From NCBI RefSeq assembly GCF_003576645.1, contig NC_044922.1:23580886-23644885 (forward strand): a stretch of DNA of 64,000 nt, read 5' to 3'. This document shows, piece by piece, positions 51,065-64,000 of this stretch. A program made the position numbers and the translations under genes. Source of the DNA: Ipomoea triloba. Taxonomy: Eukaryota; Streptophyta; Magnoliopsida; Solanales; Convolvulaceae. The notes under the pieces are model-generated. The model had not been told where the DNA came from. It did not search any database and worked only from the letters and a program-made list of their open reading frames with translations. Each line of letters opens with the position of its first letter. The stretch's first letter is position 1.

Positions 51065-54000
51065 ATGGCTGGTCTCTTCACAGGCGGTTCGCATTTGCAT
51101 GCTGCAGATCACGACGAGGTAAATTAAGTCCGCTCCGCTCCTTCAATTATATTGCTTAATTTTTCTATCTCAGCTCCTGGTTTTACACATGCGTGCGTGT
51201 TTATATATGCATACAGCGGCGAGAGCTAGATAGAGAGAGAGACAGTCCGGCGGCGAAGAAGATCTGCCGGATATGCAGAGACGAGATAGGGGTGATGGAG
51301 AATGGTCAAGTGTTTGTGGCGTGTAGGGAGTGTGGTTTCCCAGTTTGTAAGCCTTGTTATGAGTACGAGAGGAGCGAAGGCAATCAGTGCTGCCCTCACT
51401 GCAACACTCGTTATAAGCGTCACAAAGGTACCATCTTTTTACACCTTTACTATTTTAATTACAACTAACAACTAACTTAGATTCGCACATGAAAATCAGA
51501 ATTAAATATTTAGTAATTGTAATAAGTTTTGGTGGAAGTATTTTGTATTTTGGTAATACGATGAAATTGAAATAATTATCAATATTAATGCTTGGTTATG
51601 TATGACCCTATAATAAGAATAAATGTTTAAAAAAAAACAGACAATTAATTATAATATAATGACATTTAAAGCATTAATATGAACAAAACAAAAATCTAAA
51701 AGCATTAATTCAAATTTAAAAATCAGATTACTAATAATATTGAATAATACTGTTTTTAAGTAGGGAATATGGTAGAGTTTAATTATGTTTTAAAAATTGT
51801 GAATTAAATACTAACTATGATTTTGATTGATTTCTATACTAAGTCTGTGTATGAACCAAACACACCCATAACCTTAATTGAGAATTAATTCATTCCATTA
51901 CATACCTGGATCAGGCTGTCCTAGAGTTGTGGGGGACGATGAAGATCATTTTGAGGGCGAAGACTTTGAGCAAGAGTTTCAGACCAAGAACCATCCCCCC
52001 CTATCAGTACGCTTCATTATCTCATCATCCCATCCATCTACACTACTTATTTCTCTTAATTGGTTTCATTTCATTATTACTATTCACTAATTTGCAGGAG
52101 AATGGAGACTACCATAACAATCAGCTGCACCACAATACTTCAAATGCTGCCGCTTTTCAACCCACTGCACCACCAGGAAGCGGTAAAAATTAAAACTTCT
52201 CTTTTTCCTTTAGTTTCCCACTATCTATTTCATTACAAAGAATAATACTATCTATTGCTATTAGCTACAGCTTTTTATGTAGCTGTAAATGTTTGATCCT
52301 AACAATATGTATGTAAACAGTGGGTGGAAAGGATTTGGAAGATGAGCAGAAAGAGGTTTTCAGTAACGCGGAATGGAAAGACAGGGTTGAGAAATGGAAA
52401 ACCAGGCAAGAAAAGAGAGGGCTGGTCACCAGGTTTGATGATGATAATAAAGGCGGCGCCGATAATGAAGATGACGACTTCCTGTAAGATCGATTTACAT
52501 TGTTAATTGGTTGAATAATCTAATCAAACCATAATTTAATTGGGGATTTAACTTGTTTGTGTTTTGATAATGATCTGATCAGCATGGCGGATGCTAGGCA
52601 ACCACTATGGAGAAAAATCCCAATTTCATCAAGCCTAATCAGTCCATACAGGATCGTCATTGTTCTCAGGCTAGTCATTCTTTGTTTCTTCTTCCATTTC
52701 CGCATATTAACCCCCGCCTACGATGCTTTCCCTCTATGGATCATCTCCGTGATATGCGAAATCTGGTTTGGCCTATCATGGATTCTGGATCAGTTCCCCA
52801 AATGGTGCCCTATCAATCGCGAAACCTACCTGGATCGCCTCTCTCTCAGATTCGAGCGAGATGGGGAGGGTGAGCCCAACACTTTAGCCCCTGTGGACGT
52901 TTATGTTAGTACAGTGGATCCTCTTAAGGAGCCTCCGATTATCACTGCCAACACAGTGCTGTCCATCTTGGGCGTTGATTATCCCGTGGACAAGGTGAGC
53001 TGCTATGTATCAGATGATGGTGCGTCTATGCTGCTTTTTGATACCTTAGCAGAGACGGCTGAATTTGCAAGGAGATGGGTCCCCTTCTGCAAGAAATATT
53101 GCATTGAGCCAAGAGCTCCTGAGTTTTACTTCAATGAGAAGATTGACTACTTGAAAGATAAAGTCCAGCCTACATTTGTCAAGGAGCGCAGAGCCATGAA
53201 GGTATGTATGTATCTCATATCATTCTTAATTAATTCAAGAAAATATAATCTTCCTGTTGGGTGGAGTTTGATGAAGAGTCAAATCCAGCATCATGTGATT
53301 AAAGGATTGGTGGGCAAAAGTCTAAAAGGTCAAGTCCATCACCTTACCTATAGAAAATGTATTGGGTATAAAAGATACGGGCTATAGCTTTTGGCATAGT
53401 GACTAAGGTGGCTAGTGACTTATTGGGTGGAGATTGGTGAAGGGCCAAGTCCAACACCACCCGGTGCCTAGGGATTATTGATTGGAGGTCCGAAAGGCTG
53501 GACTACGGACTATAGCTTTTGGGGGAGGCGGCCAAGCCTAGCACTAGCTGGCTAGACGGATTGTTGGGTGGAGGTCCGGAGGAGCAAGTCCAACACACTG
53601 TCTATCGAAAATGTGGCGGGTATTATGGGTTATAATTTTTGACCTAGTGGTCAAGTGGCTAGGAGTTGTTGGTCGGAGGCCCGTGAGGGTCAAGTACAGC
53701 ACCAAGGTGACTAGGGTGATTGTTAGGCGGAGGTCTAAAGGGCTAGACGCCTAGACTACTGGTTATAGCTTTTGACATAGTTATGAGCTTTTCATCCTAA
53801 CACTTCTTAATTTTGTGGCAGAGAGAATATGAAGAATTTAAAGTAAGAGTGAATGCATTAGTGGCAAAGGCACAGAAGAAGCCAGAGGAGGGATGGGTTA
53901 TGCAAGATGGAACTCCCTGGCCTGGGAACAACACTCGGGACCACCCTGGAATGATTCAAGTTTATCTAGGAAGTGAAGGCGCTCTTGATGTGGAAGGGAA

Positions 54001-56497
54001 GGAGCTTCCAAAACTTGTGTATGTTTCGCGTGAGAAACGCCCTGGTTATGATCATCACAAGAAGGCTGGTGCCATGAACGCTCTGGTTCGTTACTACTTT
54101 AATTTGCACCTACTCACAATTTCTCAGAAATTATTTCATTGTTCATTGCACTCACTTTCTTCAATATAATAATCTCAACTTCTGCAGGTTCGTGTCTCTG
54201 CAGTTCTAACTAATGCACCCTTTATGTTGAATCTTGATTGTGATCACTACATCAATAACAGCAAGGCCATTAGAGAAGCAATGTGCTTCTTAATGGACCC
54301 CCAGTTTGGGAAGAAGCTCTGCTATGTCCAGTTTCCTCAGAGGTTTGATGGCATTGATCGCCATGATCGATATGCTAATCGCAACGTTGTCTTCTTTGAT
54401 GTAAGTAGAATAAACCAAACCCCGTTTACGAAACAAACAAACCTCAATACACAACCTGAACTATGTTTTTTGGGGTGACAGATCAATATGAAAGGGCTAG
54501 ATGGGATTCAAGGGCCAGTATATGTTGGGACTGGTTGTGTTTTCAACAGGCAGGCTTTGTATGGCTATGATCCACCGGCTTCTGAGAAGCGGCCTAAGAT
54601 GACATGTGACTGTTTTCCCAAGTGGTGCTGTTGCTGCTGTGGTGGTTCGAGAAAATCCAAGTCTAAGAAGAAAGGTCTCAAGGCTTTGCTAGGCCTTGAA
54701 GGGTTATATAGCAAGAAAAAGAAAGTTGGTGGGAAGAACTATACTAGGAAATCATCTGCACAGTTGTTTGATCTGGAGGAGATTGAGGAGGGCCTTGAAG
54801 GGTACGATGAGCTCGAAAAATCATCTCTCATGTCCCAAAAGAACTTCGAGAAAAGGTTTGGACAGTCTCCGGTTTTCATCACTTCCACTCTTATGGAAGA
54901 TGGTGGCCTTCCTGAAGGGACAAACCCAACAACACTAATCAAAGAAGCCATTCATGTTATCAGTTGTGGGTATGAAGAGAAAACTGAGTGGGGAAAAGAG
55001 GTAAGACTATAATATTTTGTTAGGATCAAGCGCTAGTAGTGAAGGCGCAACTTTATTATAAGACAGTCATCACATTTTCGAGAAGCAGGGTGCTAGGCTT
55101 GGCCCTTACTGGCCTCCCCTCAACATATTTGTTCTAAGGGGGGTGTTCCTAAGCTAACTACTAACAATTAAATTGGTTTTTTTTGCAGCTTGGATGGATT
55201 TATGGTTCGGTGACAGAAGATATTCTGACTGGATTTAAGATGCACTGCAGAGGGTGGAGGTCTGTGTACTGCTGCCCAAAGAGGGCTGCTTTTAAGGGAT
55301 CAGCTCCTATCAATCTATCAGATAGATTGCACCAAGTCCTGAGATGGGCTCTTGGTTCTGTTGAAATCTTCCTTAGTCGCCATTGCCCGCTGTGGTATGC
55401 CTGGGGTGGCAAACTGAAATTGCTAGAAAGGCTTGCTTACATTAACACCATTGTTTACCCTTTCACTTCCATTGCTCTCATTGCTTACTGCACTCTTCCG
55501 GCTGTTTGCCTTCTCACTGGAAAATTCATTGTCCCAACTGTAAGTAATGTAAATAAAACACACACACTGAAAATAGGTCCTCTTTGTTGGGTGGAGGCCG
55601 GTAAAGGCCAAGTCTAGCACTCAGTGGCTGAGTAATTGTTAGGTGGAGGCCAGTAAATGGCTTTAAAGGTCAAGTCTAACACCTAGCGTCTTGAAAATGT
55701 GTGACAATATATGGAAATGAAGGCCAGGTCACGGATTTGTTGGTGCTGGGAGGGAGAATTGTCGGACGGAGGCCGGTAAATGCTAAGTCTAGCACCCTGT
55801 GATTGGGAGGTCAAGTCCAGCACCAGCGTATTCACTACTAGATATAACTTTTGGTTTAAGTGATATGCGCTTAATCTTAACCGTTTAACTCTTTTTTTGC
55901 TTGGTTTTTGGACAGCTGAACAACTTTGCTAGCATATGGTTCATGGCTCTTTTCCTCTCCATCATAGTAACAGGCATCCTTGAGCTGAGATGGAGTGGGG
56001 TAAGCATTGAAGACTGGTGGAGAAACGAACAGTTCTGGGTAATTGGCGGCGTCTCAGCCCATCTTTTTGCAGTGTTCCAAGGCCTCCTCAAAGTCCTTGC
56101 CGGTGTAGACACAAACTTCACAGTGACATCAAAAGCAGCAGACGATACCGACTTTGGGGAGCTCTACCTCTTCAAATGGACCACTCTTCTCATCCCCCCA
56201 ACCACTCTCATCATCTTGAACATGGTTGGGGTTGTAGCTGGCATTTCTGGTGCAATCAACAATGGCTATGGATCATGGGGTCCACTCTTTGGGAAGCTGT
56301 TCTTTGCATTCTGGGTCATTCTTCATCTCTACCCATTCCTCAAGGGGCTAATGGGAAGGCAAAACAGGACTCCTACAATTGTGGTTCTCTGGTCAATCCT
56401 TTTGGCATCAATCTTTTCACTGGTTTGGGTTAGAATTGATCCTTTCTTGCCCAAACAGACTGGCCCTATACTCAAACAGTGTGGAGTAGAGTGCTAA
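51065..56497 (+). CDS. CESA4: Cellulose synthase catalytic subunit, CESA4 (IRX5)-like, secondary cell wall
   Basis: A plasma-membrane glucosyltransferase that polymerises UDP-glucose into cellulose as part of the rosette complex. Exons: 51065-51118, 51217-51427, 51915-52006, 52098-52182, 52321-52483, 52583-53201, 53822-54085, 54188-54400, 54482-55000, 55189-55539 and 55916-56497, 1050 residues, as expected. A RING-type zinc finger spans C35-C80 with eight Cys. Membrane segments flank a large cytosolic domain with the catalytic set D346/D347 (SDDG), D513-C-D515, TED 749-751 and QVLRW 789-793. The C-terminus is KQCGVEC. The lengths and variable regions fit CESA4 better than CESA7 or CESA8. Residue 969 is Gly in [11 protein letters not shown] where I expect Asp. 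Introns 6 and 10 hold repeats. Confidence 0.95.
53240..53790. repeat. Degenerate repeat in CESA4 intron 6
   Basis: At least five imperfect units of ~100-110 bp share GGGTGGAG, GTCAAGTCCAACACC and CTATAGCTTTTG phrases. Related sequence occurs in intron 10. Confidence 0.75.
55575..55860. repeat. Degenerate repeat in CESA4 intron 10, related to that of intron 6
   Basis: Repeats of GTGGAGGCCGGTAAA and CAAGTCTAGCACC, ending with 'tataacttttggt'. A short related piece (about 55020-55135) is in intron 9. Confidence 0.65.
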
Positions 56498-56737
56498 GTT
56501 AATCAAAAACCCACCCTGCCTGCTTGTATGTGTCTCTCTGCTTGCCAATTTTGCTACTTGGTGAAACACAGTGTCCCCCCTCACTTACAGCAATAACACC
56601 AGATTTGTGAAAATATTAGACCTGTGATATACATATATATGTGTTTGTTTGTATACATGATTCTCATAGCTTTATAAAGATTTCTTTTTGATAATAAACA
56701 CAGCTAATACTCCAAAAACTAACAATTGCCCAATTGC

Positions 56738-59700
56738 CTAAAACTTTTTGAAATTTGTCAAAGTGTTGATTGTTATTGTTTCCAGTGGCTCTCCAAGCAA
56801 AACCTTAGTTCTAGCTGATAGTTGTTGTGCCACGGAACGCATGGTAGGCCGTGAGTCTGGTGTGGTGCGCGTGCAAGCCAACGCCATGCTCATCACAAAC
56901 ACGACTTCATCTGCAAATTTTCCGGTGGGAGGAAGAAGTCTCGGGTCAAGCAGATCCCTCAAAGGTGTGTTTGCAGACAATTCTGGAGAAGAAGATAGCA
57001 GCAGCTCCCCAGGATGCCTTCCCATCATAACTTCCAGTGCCACCACTCCGAAGCTATAAACATCTGATTTCTCCGTTACCCGCATCGTGAATGCAAGCTC
57101 TATTCATCAACAAACAAACACAAAACGTTATGTATATTGGAAAAAAAAAAAGAAAAAAAGAAAAAAAGAAAAGAGAAAACGTTTAAATGCAGGCCCGATC
57201 GACATGGCAAGAAAAATAGGTCTTTGTCCAGGCAGCTAACTGGTCACATGGGTAAAATTTGAAAAAAGAAAAATAAGTCCTACCTCGAAAGAATATATAT
57301 TTTCATACTTAACAATTTTACATACATTAAAATTCTAGGTGCTTTCCTAAATGCAAAATAATAAATAACCTCATCAAATGTCTTCATAAATAAGTAATTA
57401 TAGTTTATAAAATGAATAAATGATTCTTTTTTTTTTTTTTTGAGTACAAATGAATAAATGATCCAAAATCAAATAAGCTTACAAACAATAACATTGTTAT
57501 CATAATAAATACGGAATAATAAATTAATTATTGAGAAAAATTTATATAACAATTTAAAACTTACAAATCGATGTAGATCTGGAAATCTTTTTGATTGGAG
57601 GTAAAAAACTTTAAAATGAGATAAAAAAAATATAAATAACAAAATATGAAATATAATTAATTGGATAAAATTGTTGGAATAGAAAATATATTATAAATCA
57701 CACATCTTCTATATTTATATGATTTTTATAAATACCGTTTCTTTTAGTTGGATCAATTTCAAGTTTTTCTAGAATAATATGAATGCGATGACACGTAATA
57801 GAAACTTCTATATAATATACTTTTTAAATATAAGTATTAAAATTACTTATTAGCTATAAATAAATTTTAAAATTATAAATAAATCGCACAAATTAAAATT
57901 TTATTTTCTAAAATGTAAGGAAAAACTTTATTAAAAGAGGTTAGCAATAAAAACTAACCCCTTGACCTTTACGGTGTATTGATTATGTAACTTACCAACC
58001 AAGCTACTTTAATTTCAATTAAATTGTATCTATATTATTTACTTATACATATATATACTCTATATATAAAAGAGGGGGAGGGGGAGGGGAAGGTGGGCCC
58101 TGAACAAGCCCCAGGGCCAGCTCTGTTTATTAAGGCTATGATCGAGTTAGATCAATTAATTGATTGGATTCTATTTTTAGTGTAGTTTTGGTCCATGTGC
58201 ATTACAGCTAAGTTAGTGACCTTAGTCCAATTATAACATCATAGCCACTACTTGCAAGCAATTCTGATGCTGAAACTCTGATGCACATTGCAGACAAAGT
58301 ATATTTGATCTGCAAAGAGCCTAAGTTCTCACAGAATGGCCTATTTCACATTGCAGCCAAAGTATATTTGATCTGCAAGAGCCTAAGTTGTCACAAAACA
58401 AAATGCCCTATTTGTAATTCAATGGAAGAGAAAAAGAAAACAATTCCACCTAAACTTTATATATACCTGGTGCCATATATCCATATGCCCCAGCAACCGA
58501 GGTCCAAGTCGATGAATCCGAAACCAACAGCTTTGCTGTTCCAAAGTCTGAGAGCCTCGGCACAAATTCTGACTCGAGCAGAACGTTATTCGGGGATATA
58601 TCGCGATGCACAATAGGCGGACAGCAGTCATGGTGCAAATAAGAAAGTGCATGAGCTATTCCTTGCACAACTTTCACCCGCATATCCCACCCGAATTCTA
58701 CTGCCATTTTATCATCATACAGGACTTTTCCCAAGCTGCCCTTCTCTACATACTCATAAACCAGGTACAAGAAACAGCTCCTGGAACAGTAGCCATAGAG
58801 TTTGATGATGTTTCTGTGGCGTACCTCTGTCAATGTCCGGACCTCGTTCTCAAAACCATGCCGGTTTGTCAGTGGAACGTCGGTGGAGTTAGACACGTCG
58901 AGCCTTTTGACTGCAACAACCTGTCCTGTAAGCAAATCGGCTCGGTACACACTTCCAAAACCTCCTCTTCCTATGCAGTACTTCTCACTGAAATCTTCAG
59001 TGGCTTTCACTATATCCCTAAATGTGAATTTCCCTTCTCGGTTCCATATCAGAGAGATTGATGTCTCATACTTATCGCCCGATCTTTCCTCTTCAATCTC
59101 TTGCTTCTTTCTCCTTCTAAGCACATAACACCAAACAGCAGTTACAGCTACTATTAGGCTGATTGCTAAAACAATTACACCTATGATTGCCTTGCCTATA
59201 TTGATCTTTGCCTTACTCGAATTAAGCCTACATTGAGGCAATCCTGCTATATTTCCACACAAACCGGAGTTTCCAAGAAATGCTTCAGCTGTTGCTCCTA
59301 GGAATCTTCCATCACGAGGAACCGGTCCACACAATTGATTGTAGGAAAAATCCATAACCTGCAAGCTCACCATGCCGGTTAAGGCAGGAGGAATTTCGCC
59401 CGAGAGCTTGTTATGGGATAGGTTCAGATTCTCCAAGGTGATAAGTTTTCCCAGGTTTTGTGGGATCATCCCTGAAAGTGAATTGCTGCTAAGGTCCAAA
59501 AGGATGCTTAGCCCAAATATGTTGCCAAGTTCAGAGGGAATATAGCCTGATAACGAGTTGTTCCTCAGATTCAAGCTCAATAAGTTCTTGCACTTGCAAA
59601 GCTCTCCAGGCACTTCTCCATTAAGCTTGTTTGCTGAAAGATCAAGATATTGGAGCAGGCTTAAGTTCCCAAAACTCTTAGGAATCTCCCCCACCAGACC

Positions 59701-61755
59701 ATTATTGCTCAAGCTGAGATTTAACAGCAGGCCTAGATTTCCCAGTTCTGCAGGAATTTCACCACTCAATTCATTTCCATCTAAGTTAAGGACATGAAGC
59801 TGTGCCAACTTCCCAAGCTCACTCGGGATCGAACCAGAAACTTTATTACCATCCATTCTCAGAGCCATAAGCTGTGTATATTGGCCCCAGCGAGGCGAGA
59901 GTTGGCCTGTGAACTGATTCTTACTAACGAAAACAAAACGAAGACCAGGGTGGACTCCAAACGCCTCGGAAATGTTTCCAGTGAACTCGTTTTCTTCAAG
60001 GCGTATTCTACTTAGATTTCTGCAGTTCTTCAAGCAATCTGGCAGCTCCCCGGAGAAGCGGTTCCCATTTACTGTCAGCTCCTCAAGAAGATAGCCACTG
60101 CATAATCCAGGAGGTAGTTCTCCAGAGAAGCTGTTATTAGAGAAGCTAACATTGGCCAAATAAGGGCTATTTAGACCCAAGTCCCTTGGTATCTCCCCCA
60201 CAAAATCATTGGTAAACAAAGAAAGAGTTTGCAGATTACCAAGCTCAGAAATGGTGTAGGGAAGCTCACCACTCAAGTGGTTACAGCTCAGATCAAGAAA
60301 AGTGAGTGATTTTAGATTCCCAATCTCAGGTGGGATTGTTCCAGTGAGATTGTTGGCAAAAACACTTAGCCAAGTGAGATTTGTGAGGTTTCCAATCGCG
60401 GGAGGTATTGGACCAGAAAGATGATTTTGCGAAAGGTCGAGTGAGTCCAAATGCCTCAGCTTTCCTATCTGAGGAGGAATGGTGCCTGTGAACTGATTTT
60501 GGTACAGGAAGAGAATTTCAAGATTTGTCAGTAGCCCAATTTCATAAGGAATCCTCCCAGTGAAGGAGTTGTTGAAAAGTTGCAATGATGTTAACTTAGT
60601 CCAATTGGAGACCAAATATGGTGCTATTTCCCCAGAAAGAAAATTGGCTGATAGGCCTAAGTCTGTTAACTTGGTCAAAAAGGACAAGGATGAAGGGAGG
60701 TCTCCAGTTAAGGAATTTAAAGCCAAACCTAAAAAGGTGAGGTTAGTGCAAAGGCCAAGCTCTGGAGGAATACTAGAGTTGAGTCGATTCTCTTCGAGAT
60801 TCAAGTGCTGAAGGCCCTTGAGTTTGCCTATGGAAGATGGGATCATCCCTTGGAATGAATTGTTATGCAATTCAAGAACTCGAAGAGCGGGTAACGAACC
60901 GATATGATGAGGAATGGAGCCAGAGAAGTGGTTTATTCCTAACCTAAGATCTTTAAGGTTTGACAGTTTGGTGAAGTTTGGAGACAAAGGCCCTGAAAAC
61001 TGATTTTCAGTGAGATTGAGATACTCAAGCTTGTTCAAAGAGGTAAATACTGGTTCTGGAATGGAACCATTGAAGTGGTTTTCTGACAAATCAAGAAAAA
61101 CCAGGCCCCTGCAGCCCAGTATGAAATCAGGAAAACCTGATCTGAGTTCATTCCAATTCAAGCTGAGGTGTGTGAGTCGAGGGAAATCCCGGATTTTCGA
61201 CCAGTTAGGAGCCTCAAGAAGATTTGATCCAAGGTCCAACAACCTTAACTTCTGAAGATTGCCTATTTGGATAGGAATCAAACCAATAAAATTGTTGTTA
61301 TAGAAGCTTACATACCTAAGCTCCCTCAATTCCCCAATCTGGGGTGGGATCATGCCACTCAAAACATTGTTGCTCAAATCCAGGAGTCTCAGCTTGGAGA
61401 GATCACCAACACTGGGAGGAATTGACCCACTCAAGCTGTTCCCATTGATGTTGAAACTGGTGAGGCTGGGAAAAGAAGTGAAATTGAGGTGATCAAGAAC
61501 ACCTGAAAGGCCTGCATTTGGAAGGTCGATCCCGGAAACACTTCCCGATCCGTTGCAGATTATGCCTGTCCAGTTGCATAGGTTTTTGAGGTTGGAAAGT
61601 GACCAATTTCTTAGGGAATAAGATGGGGACAGGCTGCTCTTCCATTTTAGAAGAGCTTCGGCTTCGGGTCTTTCTGATGCTACTATTGATAGAATGGAAC
61701 AAAAGAGTACAACATGAAAGATGAGAGGTACAGAGAATGTGTGAAATGTTGTCAT
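56738..61755 (-). CDS. Leucine-rich-repeat receptor-like protein kinase
   Basis: A plasma-membrane receptor kinase. Minus-strand exons: 61755-58467 and 57099-56738, joined at GYMAP|ELAFTM, 1216 residues. The start at 61755 gives a clean signal peptide ([19 protein letters not shown]); the ATG at 61833 would bury it. An LRR N-cap ([17 protein letters not shown]) is followed by more than 25 plant-type LRRs (LxxLxLxxNxLxGxIP). The membrane span is around residues 856-880 ([19 protein letters not shown]), followed by RRRKK. The kinase has [27 protein letters not shown] and DFGTAKLL, so it looks active and of RD type. The ligand is unknown. I place it near the MIK/At1g35710-like receptors with limited confidence. 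It converges on CESA4, with stop codons 240 bp apart. Confidence 0.93.
57100..58466. other. Intron of the LRR receptor kinase
   Basis: AT-rich 1.37-kb intron. It contains a GA-rich run near 57140-57180, a GGGGAG-rich patch near 58070-58100, and a 40-bp direct repeat ('gcaaagtatatttgatctgcaa'-like) at about 58293 and 58353. No gene is seen. Confidence 0.6.
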
Positions 61756-62125
61756 ACCTAAGATTGTTCCAGGGGGATTCTCAGCTTGTTTTTTTCCTTG
61801 TTTTAGTGTTGTTGTTCTCTCATATATTACCATATCAGGGTCTCAAGGGGAGTGGAATGTGGAATGTGGTGGATAATGACTTGACAGAATGGCACTATTT
61901 AAAAAGGAAGCAAAAACAATCACAAATCTGGACTACATATAAAACACATGTTTTTGGTTTAATGCTGAGGTTATTTTCAAGAATTGAAATCATGAAGCTG
62001 TGTGAATACTTTATACTTTATAGGGCTATATAACAAATTGATATATATATTTAGTGGTTCCTGGGATTGGATGTTAGCCACAGGGGTCAAATCCTAGTAT
62101 ATATAGACTGGCTAACTTAGCATAT
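61756..62125 (-). promoter_or_regulatory. Upstream region of the LRR receptor kinase
   Basis: Contains the leader, with an in-frame upstream ATG at 61833 and the promoter. No specific elements are claimed. Confidence 0.3.
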
Positions 62126-62499
62126 TGTCACGGGCATAGAGTCCAGCGCAGCGCAATGCGCCCGTGCGGCGTCCCGAGGCCTCTAATACCCCGGCGACCA
62201 GCCTTCCCTCATACGTTCCAACCGGTTTCGCCTTGCCATAGGCTCATCAGGGATGCGGCAATAGCATCTAACCAGTTGTGCCGTCGAATCGCATAAGTCC
62301 GCTTCATCGTCAAGTCCTAGACTAGCGACAGGCTCCCCAAACTAAATCGGGTCGGCGTGCCTAACTCGGCCAAACTTTAGCGTCTAAGGCAGAACATCCT
62401 TATCCGCTATTGTCACCCCCTTCACCCGTAAAGCAAGCTCACCAATTGGTCCGTTCACATTCATTAGGACTACACGGTCACGGAAAAACGTCCGTGACA
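62126..62499. mobile_element. Solo-LTR-like GC-rich insert
   Basis: It starts TGTCACGG and ends CCGTGACA, flanked by ATAT on both sides (62122-62125 and 62500-62503). The body is far richer in GC than its flanks. The TG...CA ends with an inverted TGTCACGG fit a gypsy-type LTR left by recombination. The target duplication is short and overlaps a palindrome, so the boundary could shift by a base or two. Confidence 0.6.
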
Positions 62500-62503
62500 A
62501 TAT

Positions 62504-64000
62504 GCATGCCTAAACTTTCAGTGAGCACTACTATCATAGCCTCATAGGGTTATCTGGACAAAAATCCAACTCATTCACACCATCAAATGTTGTCATGTCA
62601 ACATAAGGCATTTTTTCTTTTTTTAGACAAAAATCCAACCTAAGCCTTAGAGCATCCTTATTAGTAGAGTTTTTCTCAGTAATTGAGGAGTTTTTGTAAG
62701 TGTGATTAGAAAAGAGAAAATGGGAGGAAAGAAAAAAAATAGAAAAAGAAAATAGAAAAAGAAAACAAATTCTGACAATTTAAAAAAAAAAAAATTCTGA
62801 CTCGCCCGCTGGGGAGCGAAGTGCGCCCAACCGTGCACTTCGCATCTGTTTGTTTATTTATTTATTTAATTTCTCAGCCAAATCTGACATGAACCCCATA
62901 TTTGCAGAGAAATTATTTCTTCAAACTTTAGCCTCCACACCAGTTCAAGTTTGTTTCTTCAAGTTCATAATCTGACATAAATCACACAATATATACTGAT
63001 GTAGATGCTCTTAATACCTAAACATCATCTTGCTATATAGGATGTCAATTCTATTCCCACCAACCTGTTATTCATGTTATCGCTTCAATGGATACTAAAA
63101 TACTTATATGATTTAAGTAATAAAGCAGATATGAAATATATTTTATTTATTGGCGTGGGTATGGGGCAAGTGCGGGGAAAGGTATTCCCGTTTACATGCA
63201 CTTATAGATAAATAAATATATATTTTTTGAATCTTTGAATGTTTAGAAGAAATAAATATATGTATTAAGTTATAAATATAATTTATATGTTAAATTTTAT
63301 ACGATATAATGAAAATTTTTCAGGATTATTTTTATTTATTTTGAACCTTGAGATGTTAGGCACATATTTAAAGAATTAATGTTGAAATTTGTAATTATTT
63401 TTTGTACTAAGGCAATGATTTGACTATCAATATGAAGTTTGCAATTGAAAGCTAAAGTTTATAATTATTATAGTTTTGGGACTAAGGGTAAGGATTTGAC
63501 TTACTAATGTTGAAGTTTGTAGGTATTTTTTGGTATTAATGATGAAGATTTAATACACTAATGTTAAAATTAGAAATAAATAGTAATGTTAAGGTTGGAG
63601 TTATTACTTATTAGGACGCACTAATATTGAAATTTGTAGCTATAAACTTTATATAAAATATAAATATAATGTATAATGTTAAGTTATCACTATCCCTGCA
63701 ATATTATCTCACTTAATTTTAAAAGTAAATTTTACATCCACATCATCAAATTTGTAAATTCTCTACTATTTTCTCTACATTCTTGCAATGCTCTCTCAGG
63801 TTCAAAAGTAGTTATACTAGACTTTTATATTATAAATATAATAATAAAATAACAAATATAAAAAAAAAATGCCAATTGCAAACTTGCTATTATAGCAAGC
63901 TTGCAAGCCACATAAGCTATAAAAAAAAAATTCACATTATCTTCCACGTCATCTTAAAAGGAGTTTACTTGCTAGAATAAGAATAGTCTTAGTCGTTAAA
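62504..64000. other. AT-rich intergenic sequence, nothing recognised
   Basis: Simple-sequence A and T runs and short frames only. A GC-rich patch at 62800-62840 is too short to interpret. Confidence 0.4.

Noticed and set aside
61756..61833. Upstream ATG at 61833 as the receptor kinase start
   Set aside because: It adds 26 polar residues before the signal peptide. The ATG at 61755 gives a normal secretory start.

Overview
This is nuclear plant DNA. It has spliced genes with GT-AG introns, long AT-rich intergenic stretches, Stowaway, hAT and Mutator-type miniature elements, copia remnants, and genes for cellulose synthase, a chloroplast TPR regulator and plant-specific histone methylation. The gene set and codon style suggest a eudicot. 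An asterid is my guess, with little support. All exon boundaries below were read by eye from splice signals, frame and family resemblance.

Layout. 1-3 kb: edge of an unrecognised coiled-coil gene, then repeat-rich DNA. 3.0-21 kb: two diverged direct copies (about 3044-9242 and 12492-20956) of a block. The block holds dead copia fragments, a foldback element, the promoter and 5' leader exon of a SUVR histone methyltransferase gene, and part of its first intron. The second copy leads into the SUVR coding exons (21228-25110, +). FLU, a brake on chlorophyll synthesis, converges on it (28282-25710, -). RPL23 (uL14) then appears twice, on either side of a 25-N assembly gap. The two 3.3-kb copies are almost certainly one locus whose contig ends were not merged. 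35.5-44 kb is transposon-rich and holds an orphan signal-peptide exon and a Mutator-like element with a hAT element inside it. A PHR1-like MYB-CC gene follows (44380-48477, +). Its sixth intron carries the most unusual structure in the window: two LTR-like arms in inverted orientation around a full-length antisense tRNA-Glu copy that includes CCA, flanked by a 5-bp target duplication. A secondary-wall cellulose synthase, CESA4-like (51065-56497, +), converges on an LRR receptor kinase (61755-56738, -). The end of the window is AT-rich, with one solo-LTR-like insert.

The genes do not form a pathway; this is an ordinary plant gene neighbourhood. The interest lies in the rearrangements and insertions: a duplicated promoter and leader with expanded repeat arrays rich in CACGTG, a disrupted SUVR reading frame, the false RPL23 duplication, and the LTR-tRNA-LTR palindrome.
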